A stretch of 64,000 bases of DNA, taken from assembly GCF_000308415.1 (NCBI RefSeq), contig NZ_BAFS01000007.1, positions 30,800 through 94,799 on the forward strand, in the 5' to 3' direction. How positions within the stretch are numbered: the stretch's first letter is position 1; the number at the start of each line of letters is the position of its first letter. This stretch comes from Nocardia asiatica NBRC 100129. GTDB taxonomy: Bacteria > Actinomycetota > Actinomycetes > Mycobacteriales > Mycobacteriaceae. The notes beneath the pieces are model-generated. The model did not search any database and was not told the origin of the DNA. It saw nothing but the letters and a program-made list of their open reading frames with translations. Position numbers and translations under genes: made by a program. Shown piece after piece: positions 53,092 through 61,666 of the stretch.

Positions 53092-54240
53092 TCACAGCGC
53101 CCCGTCCACGACGAACTGCCTCCGGACGAAGTTCGGCCGGATGTCCAGGTCGGGCGGGTCGTAGTAGCGGTGGAAGGTGGGGGTCAGCCCGGAGGAAATG
53201 GGCGGGTTGATCCAGGACCAGTCGGTGGGGCAGGCGCGGCCCGCGGCTTCCTCGCGCTTGACGTGATCGCAGAACTGCTTGGCCACGGTGTGGTGGTCGA
53301 CCATGTACACGCCCGCCTTCCGGAAGCTGTGCAGCACCGCGCGGTTGAGTTCGACCAGGGCCTGATCCCGCCACAGGCTGCGCTCGGACCTGGTGTCCAG
53401 GCACATCATCTCCGCGATCAGCGGGAGCATGTTGTAGCGGTTGGTGTCGCTGAGATTGCGAGCACCGATCTCCGCGCCCAGATACCAGCCGTTGAACGGG
53501 GCGAACGGATATGTCATGCCGCCGATCTCCAGGTTCATGTCGGACACCGCGGGCAGCGCGTGCCAGCGCAGTCCCAGCCCGGCGAACCACTCGAACTCGG
53601 GGTGCTCGAGTTCCACCTCGCGCGCGAGTTCGGGCGGGATGTCGAACCAGCGAATCGGCTCGTCCGGCGTGCTGATCAACAGCGGGAGTATGTCGAAAGG
53701 CGTTCCGGCGCCGCGCCATCCCAGCCGCATGGCGAATTCGGTGAGTTCCACATTGGCGGCGTCGCCGGTGACCGTGCCGTCCCCGTTGCGGTAGCCCGCG
53801 TAGCGGATGATCTGCGGGCTGACGATGCGGAACTCGCGACCGTCCGGTTGCCGCGGCGGGCCGACGGTGATCATCGACTGGATGGCGCCACCGTTGGTGG
53901 CCATGTGCAGGTGCTGCCAGCAGACCTCGGCCAGCTCACCCGCCGAGCGCACGCGCCGGGCGTCGAGCAATTTCAGCGAGCGCCAATGTTTGCGACCCAC
54001 GCACCGGGCGTGATTACGCCAGGCGAGCTTGGCGCCGATCAAGATTTCCTCGGCGGTCTGGAGATAGCCGCCGGTCTGTTCGAGCTGTTCCAGCGCGCCA
54101 CGCCTGCGCTGGGGGTTCAGATGCCCAAGTTCGGGCAGCCGGAAGAACTCGTCGCACTCCCGCATCCGGCGTTGCAGATCGGACCCGAAAGGCTGCGGAT
54201 TCGATTCGTTCTCGATCGAGGAGACTGACACTGGATTCAC
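53092..54240 (-). CDS. nos: Nitric oxide synthase, oxygenase domain (bacterial NOS)
   Basis: 382 aa from GTG 54240, chosen because CGGAGAA lies at good spacing; the frame continues to a TTG at 54279. The heme-ligand motif WRNHARCVGR puts the proximal Cys at residue 80. The substrate site includes GGMTYPFAPFNGWYLGAEIGARN, the pterin/dimer region RACPTDWSWINPPISSGLTPTFH, and WFAGLGLRWHALPAVSDMNLEIGG. Bacterial NOS converts arginine to citrulline and NO using generic reductases, since no reductase domain is fused or adjacent. Nocardia NOS enzymes are known, which supports the genus guess. Confidence 0.95.
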   Translation of the reverse strand: MNPVSVSSIENESNPQPFGSDLQRRMRECDEFFRLPELGHLNPQRRRGALEQLEQTGGYLQTAEEILIGAKLAWRNHARCVGRKHWRSLKLLDARRVRSAGELAEVCWQHLHMATNGGAIQSMITVGPPRQPDGREFRIVSPQIIRYAGYRNGDGTVTGDAANVELTEFAMRLGWRGAGTPFDILPLLISTPDEPIRWFDIPPELAREVELEHPEFEWFAGLGLRWHALPAVSDMNLEIGGMTYPFAPFNGWYLGAEIGARNLSDTNRYNMLPLIAEMMCLDTRSERSLWRDQALVELNRAVLHSFRKAGVYMVDHHTVAKQFCDHVKREEAAGRACPTDWSWINPPISSGLTPTFHRYYDPPDLDIRPNFVRRQFVVDGAL

Positions 54241-54671
54241 GGTTTTCTCCGGTCGGGCATAGTTGCGGTGCTGAAACAATCGAGTCGAGCGAAAATCAGT
54301 GCGCGAGCGTGGCGGTCACCGGCGGTGTCGCGGGCAGCCCACCAAGGCGTTCGGAACAGATGCCACGAAATAGCCTCTGTTCGACAATTAACTGAACTAC
54401 CGATGGGCTGTCGCGAGTGCGAACCGAGCGGCCGGTCTGCTCGTTTTGCCCGAGTTCAGCCCGGTGACCTCGACGCCAGTGCGATGGATACGCGATCATG
54501 CCCGTCCTAGTTCGATACCCGGAAAAGGACCGACGCTCAGCGTACGGCGGGTGTGCTGACGGTGTGCCGTGATTTGCTGGATTTGCTGGATCGCCCCAAG
54601 GCAGGCAGTGCGATCAGCGGTGTCGAGTATCGTTGACACGAATCGCTTTTCGAGGGTGGAGGGGTTCGCTC
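54241..54671. other. 431-bp divergent intergenic region, no gene seen
   Basis: It lies between nos (-) and the NiCoT-like gene (+). It includes one AT-rich patch near 54381-54397 (TTCGACAATTAACTGAA) that could be part of a promoter. I see no RNA gene, and no strong inverted repeat. Confidence 0.45.
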
Positions 54672-55196
54672 GTGCGCAGTGTCACCGGTATGGCGGCCAC
54701 CGTGGTCACACTTCATATCCTCGGTTGGGGCACGCTTTTGCTGTTCGTGGCGCCGGGGCAGTATGTGCTCGAGGGTGCCGTCTTCGGTGTCGGTCTCGGG
54801 GTGACGGCGTACACACTCGGCATGCGGCACGCGTTCGACGCCGACCATATCGCCGCGATCGACAACACGACGCGGAAACTGGTGGACGGTTCGTACATGA
54901 GCTTCGCCTACGACTGGGCCTTCGCCAAGCCGGTGCGCAAGATCTACTACAACCTGGTGATCACCGGGCTGTCGGTCGCGCTGGCGCTGCTGATCGGCGG
55001 GCAGGAGATCGTCTCGATCGTCGCCGAGAGGCTCGAAGTCTCATCCGGCATCGTGGCCTGGATCGGCAATCTCGACCTGGGTGGTCTCGGCTACATCATC
55101 GTGGGCCTGTTCGTGCTCACTTGGGCGGTCGCTATCGCGGTGTGGCGCTTCGCCGGACTGGAGCGGCGCTGGCGGGACGGATTGGCCGCACGATGA
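54672..55196 (+). pseudogene. NiCoT-family nickel/cobalt transporter with a large internal deletion
   Basis: 174 aa from GTG 54672, with GGAGGGG upstream. The N-terminal half keeps the first helices and the metal signature RHAFDADHIAAIDNTTRK. Immediately after it the sequence jumps to VDGSYMSFAYDWAFAKPVRKIYYNLVITGLSVALALLIGG, which in full-length NiCoT proteins (about 340-370 aa) lies near the C-terminus. About 150-170 residues in the middle are missing in frame, including the second and third signature motifs. The C-terminus is otherwise normal. It is probably non-functional, unless two such chains associate. Confidence 0.75.
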
Positions 55197-55258
55197 GCGC
55201 CGCGCGCCGACCTCGACACGGTGATGGCCTGCCACCCACCCTCGGGGGCTCTGGCAGG

Positions 55259-56341
55259 ATGGGTCGCATGCTGTCTCGGCGGGGCGTGCGGCGTTGGGTC
55301 TCCAGCGTCCTGATAAGCGCCGCACTTGTCTCCGGTGCGGTGGGGTTCGGCGCCCCGCAGGTCATTGCGGCGCCCGGGAAGCCTCCACCGGTGAACAGCG
55401 GGTCCTCGGATGGTCCCGGCCCGGCCGAGCCGACAAGTAAGCAACCCTCCACCCCGCGGATCGAGCGCGTCGAACCGATCAACGATCGGTGGCTGCGGGT
55501 CTTCGTCGCCTCGCCCGCGATGAGCCGGGTGGTCGAGGTGCAGGTACTGCTTCCGCGCGACCAGTCGCGTCCGCGCCCGACGGTGTACATGCTCGACGGG
55601 CGCAGCGCGAGCCCCGACAGCAACAACTGGACCGAACTCGGGCACGCGGACCGCTTCTACGCGGACAAGGACGTCAACGTGGTGCTCACCGTCGGCGGTC
55701 CGGCCAGTTTCTACACCGACTGGCAGCAGCCCGACCCGGTGCTCGGCACCAACAAGTGGGAGACGTTCCTGGCCAAGGAATTGCCCCCGCTGATCGACGC
55801 CCAGTTCGACGGCAACGGCACCAACGCGGTCATGGGCGTCTCGATGGGCGCGGAGGCCGCGATGATGCTGGCGTTCCGTCAGCCGGCCCTGTACAAGGCG
55901 ATCGCGGCGCACAGCGGCTGCTTCTCGATGGGCACCGACATCGGCCAGGCGCAGGCGCGGGCAGTGGTGGCCACCTACATGGGCGAGCCGGACAACATGT
56001 TCGGCAAGCAGGACGATCCGGCCTGGCTGGCGCACGACGTCACCCTGCACGCGGACGCGTTGCGGGGCAAGACGATCTACCTGTCGGTCGGCAGTGGTCT
56101 GCCCGGTGTGCACGACGTGCCCGGAACCCCGAACGTCGACCTCCCGAGCGCCATCACGTTCGGCGGCCCGCTGGAGGCCGCGACCAATGCCTGCACCCGG
56201 CGGCTCACCGACCGGCTGCGGACCCTCGGCATTCCGGTCACCGCGCACTTCCGGGCCACCGGCACGCACTCCTGGCCGTACTGGGCGGACGAGCTGGCCT
56301 TGTCCTGGCCGACGATCGCGCCCGCGATCGGCGTCCGCTAA
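55259..56341 (+). CDS. Secreted Ag85/esterase-D-like alpha/beta hydrolase, probable mycolyltransferase family
   Basis: 360 aa. A signal peptide is present (MGRMLSRRGVRRWVSSVLISAALVSGAVGFGAPQVIAAPG). A Pro/Ser-rich linker and an esterase domain follow, with VYMLDGRSA, NVVLTVGGPASFYTDWQQP, the nucleophile motif GVSMGA (Ser195) and His337 in GTHSWPYW. This is the Ag85/mycolyltransferase family that esterifies mycolates onto trehalose or arabinogalactan. The FYTDWQQP and NKWETFLAKELP segments are typical. I use the ATG at 55259; 55193 would overlap the preceding stop (ATGA) but adds a non-signal-like N-terminus. Confidence 0.85.
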   Translation: MGRMLSRRGVRRWVSSVLISAALVSGAVGFGAPQVIAAPGKPPPVNSGSSDGPGPAEPTSKQPSTPRIERVEPINDRWLRVFVASPAMSRVVEVQVLLPRDQSRPRPTVYMLDGRSASPDSNNWTELGHADRFYADKDVNVVLTVGGPASFYTDWQQPDPVLGTNKWETFLAKELPPLIDAQFDGNGTNAVMGVSMGAEAAMMLAFRQPALYKAIAAHSGCFSMGTDIGQAQARAVVATYMGEPDNMFGKQDDPAWLAHDVTLHADALRGKTIYLSVGSGLPGVHDVPGTPNVDLPSAITFGGPLEAATNACTRRLTDRLRTLGIPVTAHFRATGTHSWPYWADELALSWPTIAPAIGVR

Positions 56342-57411
56342 CCCAGGAACCGCGCGAGCACCTCCGGCGCACCGGCGAAGCTCAGGAACAGATCGTTCTC
56401 GTGCGGGTCGCCTATGGTGACGCGCACCCCATCGGCCCCGTACGGCCGCACCAGCACCCCGGCGGCCGCGCTGGCCTCGCCGAATTCGGCGCTGCGCGCG
56501 CCCAGCGGCAGCCAGACGAAGTTCGCCTCGCTCGGCGGCACGGCGTACCCGGCGGCGACCAGCGCGTCGCGCACCCGTTCGCGTTCGGTGACCAGAAGGC
56601 CGGTGCGATCCAGCAATTCGTGGCGGGCCTCGAGCGACGCGATCGCCGCCGCCTGCGCGAGCCGGTTCACGCTGAACGGGATGTGCACCTTCAGCAGCGC
56701 CGTGATCACGGCCGGGTCGCCCACCGCGTAGCCCACGCGCAGCCCGGCCAGCCCGTATGCCTTGGAGAAGGTGCGCAGCACAACCACATTGGGCCGGGTG
56801 CGGCCGATCTCGACGCCGTCGGGGTGATCGGCCAGCCGCACGTATTCGTAGTACGCCTCGTCCAGCACCACCAGCACGTGTGACGGCACCGCGTCCAGGA
56901 ACCGGACCAGCTCGGCCTTGCCGACGGCGGTACCGGTCGGGTTGTTCGGATTGCAGACGAAGATCAACTTGGTCCGCTCGGTGACGGCGGCGGCCAGCGC
57001 GTCCAGATCGTGCACCTGACCCGCCGTCAACGGCACCTGCACGGCCGTGGCGTTGCCCACCTTGGTGACGATCGGGTACGCCTCGAACGAGCGCCAGGCG
57101 AACAGCACCTCGTCCGACGGCGACGCGCAGGTGATCTGCACCAGCTCCTGGCACAGTGCGACGCTGCCACAGCCCACCGCGACATTCTCGAAGCCGACCC
57201 CGAGGAACTCGGCCAGCGCCGTACGCAGCTCCGTGACCTGATTGTCCGGATACCGGTGGGCCAGCTCGGCCGCCTCGGCGATGGCTTTGGCCGCCGCGGG
57301 CAGCGGAGGGACGGTCGTCTCGTTGCTGGCCAGCTTGACCGCGCCGGGATTGCTGCGGCCGGGGGTGTACGCCGGGATCGATTCGAGGTCCGGCCGGATC
57401 TGCGCTGTCAC
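56338..57411 (-). CDS. pat: Histidinol-phosphate / aromatic aminotransferase (HisC2/Pat-type)
   Basis: 357 aa class I/II aminotransferase. It has KLASNETTVPPLPAA and RYPDNQVTELRTALAEFLG. LIFVCNPNNPTGTAVG and VVVLDEAYYEYVRL bind the cofactor, and the PLP Lys is in RTFSKAYGLAGLRVGY. The actinobacterial Pat form transaminates phenylpyruvate or histidinol phosphate. Its 3' end overlaps the esterase gene by four bases in a tail-to-tail arrangement. No other his gene is near, which favours the Pat annotation over biosynthetic HisC. Confidence 0.88.
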   Translation of the reverse strand: MTAQIRPDLESIPAYTPGRSNPGAVKLASNETTVPPLPAAAKAIAEAAELAHRYPDNQVTELRTALAEFLGVGFENVAVGCGSVALCQELVQITCASPSDEVLFAWRSFEAYPIVTKVGNATAVQVPLTAGQVHDLDALAAAVTERTKLIFVCNPNNPTGTAVGKAELVRFLDAVPSHVLVVLDEAYYEYVRLADHPDGVEIGRTRPNVVVLRTFSKAYGLAGLRVGYAVGDPAVITALLKVHIPFSVNRLAQAAAIASLEARHELLDRTGLLVTERERVRDALVAAGYAVPPSEANFVWLPLGARSAEFGEASAAAGVLVRPYGADGVRVTIGDPHENDLFLSFAGAPEVLARFLG

Positions 57412-57528
57412 ACTCCAACCCTATCCGCGCCGGTGGAGGGGCCCGGCGGCGTACCGGAAATTCTCTGGGCTATAGGCCCCCACGTGCAATTTCTACCGAA
57501 GATCAGCAACTCGCCCTACGCTGGTTTC

Positions 57529-58236
57529 ATGTCGGGCACCTACGACGATATGGCCCCGCTGCGGGGTAGCGACCAGGAAGACGAGCGGCCGGCCAGCGGT
57601 GGGCAGGTGCCCATCACGGTGGTGGAGCCAGAGGGAAACGCCCGCGGCGGAATCGTGCTGCTGCACGAGTCCGGCGAGTTCACCGGCGCGTTACGCGACC
57701 TGATGGACGCACTGGCGGGCGAGGGGTGGACGGTTGTCGCGCCCAAACTTTTCCACCGGGGAGGCGGCCAACCGGGCGGCGGAGTCTTCGGTGACGAGCT
57801 GTTCGAAGACTTCGACGCCTGCTTCGACTGGCTCACCCGGCGCGGAGTGTTCCCCGACACCATCGGCGTGCTCGGGTTCGACACCGCGGGCACCGCCGCG
57901 TTCCTGGTCGCGACCAATCGTCCGATCGGCGCCGCGGTGAGCGTCGCGGCGCCCGGCATCACCGAGCCGCTCACCGACCAGGCCGACGCCCTGGTGCGCG
58001 CCGCCCCGCATCTGCAGGCTCCGTGGCTCGGCCTGTTCGGCGTGGACGACCCGGCCACCCCGCCCGCCCAGGTCGACGAACTCCGCGACGCGACCGCTCG
58101 CGCCGCCGTCGCCAGCCTGGTCGTCACCTACCCCGGCCTGCACCACCGCGCCGACACCTCGGAGGCGGACGACGGTGACGAAGCCGTCGATTCGCAGACC
58201 AGAATCTTCGACTGGTTCGACAGTAACCTGCGCTGA
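57529..58236 (+). CDS. Dienelactone-hydrolase-family protein with Asp at the nucleophile position
   Basis: 235 aa alpha/beta hydrolase: PEGNARGGIVLLHESGEFTGALRDLMDALAGEGWTVVAPKLFHRGGG and DACFDWLTRRGVFPDTIGVLGFDTAGTAAFLVATNRP. His is at 205-206 in GLHHRAD. In dienelactone hydrolases the nucleophile elbow is GxCxGG; here it is GFDTAG, with Asp118 where Cys or Ser is expected. It may be a pseudoenzyme, or use Asp as in dehalogenases. It is divergent from pat and upstream of tRNA-Ser(GCU). Confidence 0.82.
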   Translation: MSGTYDDMAPLRGSDQEDERPASGGQVPITVVEPEGNARGGIVLLHESGEFTGALRDLMDALAGEGWTVVAPKLFHRGGGQPGGGVFGDELFEDFDACFDWLTRRGVFPDTIGVLGFDTAGTAAFLVATNRPIGAAVSVAAPGITEPLTDQADALVRAAPHLQAPWLGLFGVDDPATPPAQVDELRDATARAAVASLVVTYPGLHHRADTSEADDGDEAVDSQTRIFDWFDSNLR

Positions 58237-58325
58237 CCAGCCGTTTTGTGATCTGGACGGTAGCTCCTGTAACCTTTTGGCTCGGCGGTTCGAAAGGACC
58301 GGTGCCCTCGGAAGAGAAGGCTCCA

Positions 58326-58415
58326 GGAGGCGTGCCAGAGCGGCCGAATGGGACTCACTGCTAATGAGTTGTCCCTTCACGGGGACCGGAGGTTCAAATC
58401 CTCTCGCCTCCGCCA
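58326..58415 (+). tRNA. tRNA-Ser (anticodon GCU)
   Basis: Acceptor arms GGAGGCG / CGCCTCC with G discriminator, a long variable arm, and T-arm GGTTCAAATCC. The anticodon stem-loop ACTCA-CTGCTAA-TGAGT gives GCU. The 3' CCA is encoded at 58413-58415. Confidence 0.96.
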
Positions 58416-58449
58416 CACCCGGGAAACCGGGCACAACTGAATAACACCT

Positions 58450-58522
58450 GCGCCCGTAGCTCAACGGATAGAGCATCTGACTACGGATCAGAAGGTTAGG
58501 GGTTCGAATCCCTTCGGGCGCA
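58450..58522 (+). tRNA. tRNA-Arg (anticodon ACG)
   Basis: Acceptor arms GCGCCCG / CGGGCGC with A discriminator, T-arm GGGTTCGAATCCC, and anticodon stem-loop TCTGA-CTACGGA-TCAGA giving ACG, read as ICG after deamination. CCA is not encoded. It lies 34 bp after tRNA-Ser(GCU), so both are likely on one transcript. Confidence 0.96.
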
Positions 58523-58531
58523 CAGAGGTAG

Positions 58532-58562
58532 AAGGCCCCTCCGGTATCAGCGGAGGGGCCTT
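58532..58562 (+). terminator. Hairpin after tRNA-Arg
   Basis: Perfect 12-bp arms AAGGCCCCTCCG / CGGAGGGGCCTT with a 7-base loop, followed by CTC. It ends the tRNA transcript. The 250 bp between it and the next gene hold nothing that I can support. Confidence 0.8.
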
Positions 58563-58811
58563 CTCGCATCTCTGACGACACCTATTGACGACGTTCTCAC
58601 TCGAACGGCGCGTCCATACCCCTCGCCGCGTCGTGCTGCACGACGTCGAGGACATTCACAGAGGTGCCCGTCGTCAGGTGACCGAGCTGAGGCGCAGGCC
58701 CCGCCACTTCGTCTCCACGAAGGGCGGGGCGTCGCGTGAAGGCGGACGCCGATGCCACGGATCTGCGCCCCCGCCCGACGTGGGCGGGTCAGGCGCATCT
58801 TGTGCGTACGT

Positions 58812-59282
58812 CTAGGAATAGTTGTCCAGCATCTCGGTGGACCACCGGGCCTGCCGGATCTCTCCCCGTGGACCGAGTTGCGCGAACCAGGGCTTGATGT
58901 CCAGCACGGGTGTGCCGTCCACCGCGTCCAGCTCGGCCACGTGCAAGTCCAGGCCGTCCACTCGGAGCAGGCGAGCACGAGATACTCCGAGCCAGTTGAT
59001 GCGCGGCATGTCTCGATGCGCGAAGATGCCGACCTCCGGCGACGTCGCGTTACCCCGGATATCGGACCCACCGAGACCCAAGTCCGTCGGATCGGTCAAC
59101 CGGAACCGGAACACGATCTCGAGGTGACTGAACTCCTCCAAGCCTTGCACCGACTTCACCGTGAACCGGCGATCGTCTATGCGGATGATCGCTTCGGTAC
59201 CGCCCCAGTGATCGTCCATAGCTTCGCGGCGACCACCGACGACATGGGCAACCGGCGCTACTTCGAACACTTCGTCTGCCAT
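58812..59282 (-). CDS. TrmO/TsaA-like protein (SAM-dependent methyltransferase family)
   Basis: 156 aa from the ATG at 59282 with AGGACAAGG upstream. The TsaA-type beta-barrel is evident: FEVAPVAHVVGGRREA, SVQGLEEFSHLEIVFRF, IRGNATSPEVGIFAHRDMPRINWLGVSRARLLRVDGLDLHVAELDAVDGTPVLDIKPWF. TrmO methylates t6A37 of tRNA-Thr. The usual RPNPIG SAM-binding motif is altered to MPRINWLG, so it may be a divergent paralogue. The upstream in-frame extension is not supported. Confidence 0.8.
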   Translation of the reverse strand: MADEVFEVAPVAHVVGGRREAMDDHWGGTEAIIRIDDRRFTVKSVQGLEEFSHLEIVFRFRLTDPTDLGLGGSDIRGNATSPEVGIFAHRDMPRINWLGVSRARLLRVDGLDLHVAELDAVDGTPVLDIKPWFAQLGPRGEIRQARWSTEMLDNYS

Positions 59283-59454
59283 ACGACCTTGTCCTACTTC
59301 CCATTGGCGGCTAGTACTCTGCTGCGTGCTCGTGCTCTCACGTAAACCAGCCACAGGGTGGCCCGAGGCCCGGTGCCGAAGTGCGACCCGACCGCGAATG
59401 TTCGCGTAGCGCAGGTCTGCTCGGCGAGATTGTCACGTCGTGGTCCGGTGCGGC

Positions 59455-60051
59455 CTATCGGTTCCCGCTGCTTCCGGCGGTGGGTTCCGTGCGGGTCAAC
59501 GGAGGAGATATCTGGTTGAGGGCCTCGAAGACGAGCGGAAACGCGTACTGCGACACCAGGTCGGCCGAACCGGACGTACAGAAACTGTTGATCAGCGGGA
59601 TCGCGATCTTCTCGACCGTGGCATGCAGCGCGTGCAGGTCGATCCCGTCGATGCTCGCGGTATACGTCTGACGGTAGCGGGCATGTGCTGCGCCGGTGTT
59701 GCGCAAGGCATTCGGATGCCACTCCAGCATCGGCTTGACGGGGGAGTCGTCGGGAATGCTCTGCTGCCAGGTCCGTGGATCGGCCGGAAAGCGGTCGGGG
59801 TCGTTGAGGATGCGCAGTGCGGTGCGGTATCCGATCACCAGAGTGGCGGGCACATTCGGCGCCAACTCCATCGGTACCAGCGAGCCGTGTCGGCTGCGCA
59901 TCTGGCGGTAACCGCTGTGCGGATCAGCGACGAACTTCCGGCTACGCAGACAGACTTGAGGTGTGTTGGCGTTGATAGGAGATCCCTGGACCGGACAGGT
60001 TCGGGCAGCCGTGGGTCGGGGCCCGGGTACCGAGGAGTTTGCTGTGGTCAT
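59455..60051 (-). pseudogene. Cytochrome P450 remnant, N-terminal part only
   Basis: 198 aa from the ATG at 60051. The homology runs from CPVQGSPINANTPQVCLRSRKFVADPHSGYRQMRSRHGSLVPMELAPN through VIGYRTALRILNDPDRFPADPRTWQQ and MLEWHPNALRNTGAAHARYRQTYTASI to QYAFPLVFEALNQI. It then ends with an unrelated tail. The helix I oxygen-binding motif, ExxR and the heme-Cys loop, which make up more than half of a P450, are all missing. The sequence after it (59283-59454) contains no continuation in any frame that I can see. Confidence 0.75.
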
Positions 60052-60289
60052 AGACGTGACTCCAGGCGAGGGAACAGGAATCCGGCGAGGGTGATCGGTG
60101 AGCGCAGGCACGTGGGTGGTTCACGCGCGCCGACTTCTCCGTGCCTTCGTTGCAAACATCACGCTAGCTTGCCCGAGCGGCCGAACCTACTGTCGGAAAC
60201 GACAGATTCGGTACTGAAACCGACATAAATGGCGGCCGCTACAAAGCGCTCTCTTCGGACGATGCCGCGGCGGGGCGCCACTCGTGGGG

Positions 60290-61012
60290 TTACTTCCAGG
60301 CCGGGAGGGGAGGCAGGTCGCCGGTGAGATCAGAACCGGCGCCGCGGCCGAGGAGCCAAGCGGCGAGGGATGAGGCCGGGCCGGAGATGGTGTGGGTGGG
60401 CGAGGCGGTTCCGATGGTGGCGGTGTAGTCGGAGTCCGTGGCGCGAAGGGTGAACGGTTCGAGTGGGGTGTCGGCGGTGAGACGGGTGAGGTCGGCGGTG
60501 GCCTGCGGGAGGATGCGGGCGACGAAGGGGGCGGGCCAATCGGAGGGAAGATAACCCGTGTTCAGGTCGACGTGGTGAATCTCGACCTCTTGCAGGCGCA
60601 TCCAAAGGACTTCGGCCGCTGGGATCGGGCGGCCCTGCCGGGTGCGCACCTGTGCTCGCCAAGCGTCGTCGGTGAGTGAGCGGGCGAGGGCGAGGAAACG
60701 GGTGGTGGCGGCCGCGTTGTCGGCGAGGTGTTCGGGCAGTGGGCGGGACGCGCCCGCCTCGATGTCGTGATCACGCAGGAAAGTGCTGGCGTACTGCGGG
60801 ATCTCGATGCCGGTGTGGGCCCACAGCAGCAGGTTCAGCAGGCTGTCGGCGTTGCGGGCGAGATGGGCCAGGACGTGGCCGCGGGTCCAGCCGGGCAGCG
60901 CGGATGGTTCGGTGACGGCGCGCTCGTCGAGGCCGCGGATGGTGTCGAGCAGGCGAGTGGTCGCCTCGGCGACGGTGTCGAGTTGCACGGGGGTCTGCGA
61001 GGCGGTGGTCAC
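60290..61012 (-). CDS. Maleylpyruvate isomerase-family mycothiol-dependent enzyme (MDMPI/DinB-like)
   Basis: 240 aa. A four-helix DinB-type N-terminal domain carries the first metal His in GWTRGHVLAHLARNADSLLNL and later Glu/His in LQEVEIHHVDLN. A C-terminal SCP-like domain follows (LRATDSDYTATIGTASPTHTISGPASSLAAWLLGR). The triad of metal ligands (His, Glu, His) is intact. Mycothiol is the major thiol of these bacteria, which supports function. The substrate is unknown. Confidence 0.88.
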   Translation of the reverse strand: MTTASQTPVQLDTVAEATTRLLDTIRGLDERAVTEPSALPGWTRGHVLAHLARNADSLLNLLLWAHTGIEIPQYASTFLRDHDIEAGASRPLPEHLADNAAATTRFLALARSLTDDAWRAQVRTRQGRPIPAAEVLWMRLQEVEIHHVDLNTGYLPSDWPAPFVARILPQATADLTRLTADTPLEPFTLRATDSDYTATIGTASPTHTISGPASSLAAWLLGRGAGSDLTGDLPPLPAWK

Positions 61013-61080
61013 GGTTTCGACCCTAGCGAGCGGGAACCCGGCTCGCCGCCATCGACGGGCCGGGTTCGACCGAGCCTCGC

Positions 61081-61473
61081 CTAGCCGCCGACGATCGCGT
61101 CGGCTTCGATCTCGACCAGCAGGGCGGGGGTGATCAGAGCCTTGATCTCGTACATGGCCGTCGCGGGACGGATCGCGCCGAACGCCTCCGCGTGCGCTTC
61201 GGCGACCTCGGGCCAGCGCGCGATATCGGTGACGAAGATGCGGGTGCGCACCACGTCGGCCAGGCTCGCGCCCGCCTCCTCCAGCGCGGAGGCGACGCGT
61301 CGCAGGGTTTCCCTGGTCTGCTCGCCGATGTCGTCGCCGCCGACCGCCGTGCCGCCGGGGGCCGAAGCGGTGGTGCCGCTGACCGCGATGACATTGCCGA
61401 GCCGGACCGCCCGCGAGTAGCCGACGATGTCTTCGAACTCCGAACCCGAGGAGATGTTCACGCGATCACTCAT
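61081..61473 (-). CDS. RidA-family enamine/imine deaminase-like protein
   Basis: 130 aa from the ATG at 61473. It has the fold of the YjgF/RidA family: YSRAVRLGNVIAVSGTTA, ETLRRVASALEEAGASLADVVRTRIFVTDIARWPEVAEAHAEAFG, RPATAMYEIKALITPALLVEIEADAI. The substrate-binding Arg of VVRTRIFVTDI and the Glu near the end are kept. Subgroups of this family differ in activity; this one is of the longer type common in actinobacteria. Confidence 0.88.
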   Translation of the reverse strand: MSDRVNISSGSEFEDIVGYSRAVRLGNVIAVSGTTASAPGGTAVGGDDIGEQTRETLRRVASALEEAGASLADVVRTRIFVTDIARWPEVAEAHAEAFGAIRPATAMYEIKALITPALLVEIEADAIVGG

Positions 61474-61666
61474 GCGCGAAAGCATCGCACGGCGCTCGGC
61501 GCGGTCATATGCCGGACAGTCGAGTGCGCGGCGCTCGGCGGTGGAACCCGAATCGGTGCCGGGATGTACAGGGCGTTGCGACGGCGACCCAGCAGTGCAG
61601 CGGTCAGTGCGGCGGGGTGCATGCCCTGGTTTGCTGGGTGCGCTAGGTAGGGCGACGACCACGACG

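Noticed and set aside
54569..56341. An apparent 590-aa protein spanning the NiCoT remnant and the esterase
   Set aside because: The first part is an out-of-frame reading of the NiCoT gene; the signal peptide of the esterase begins near 55259.
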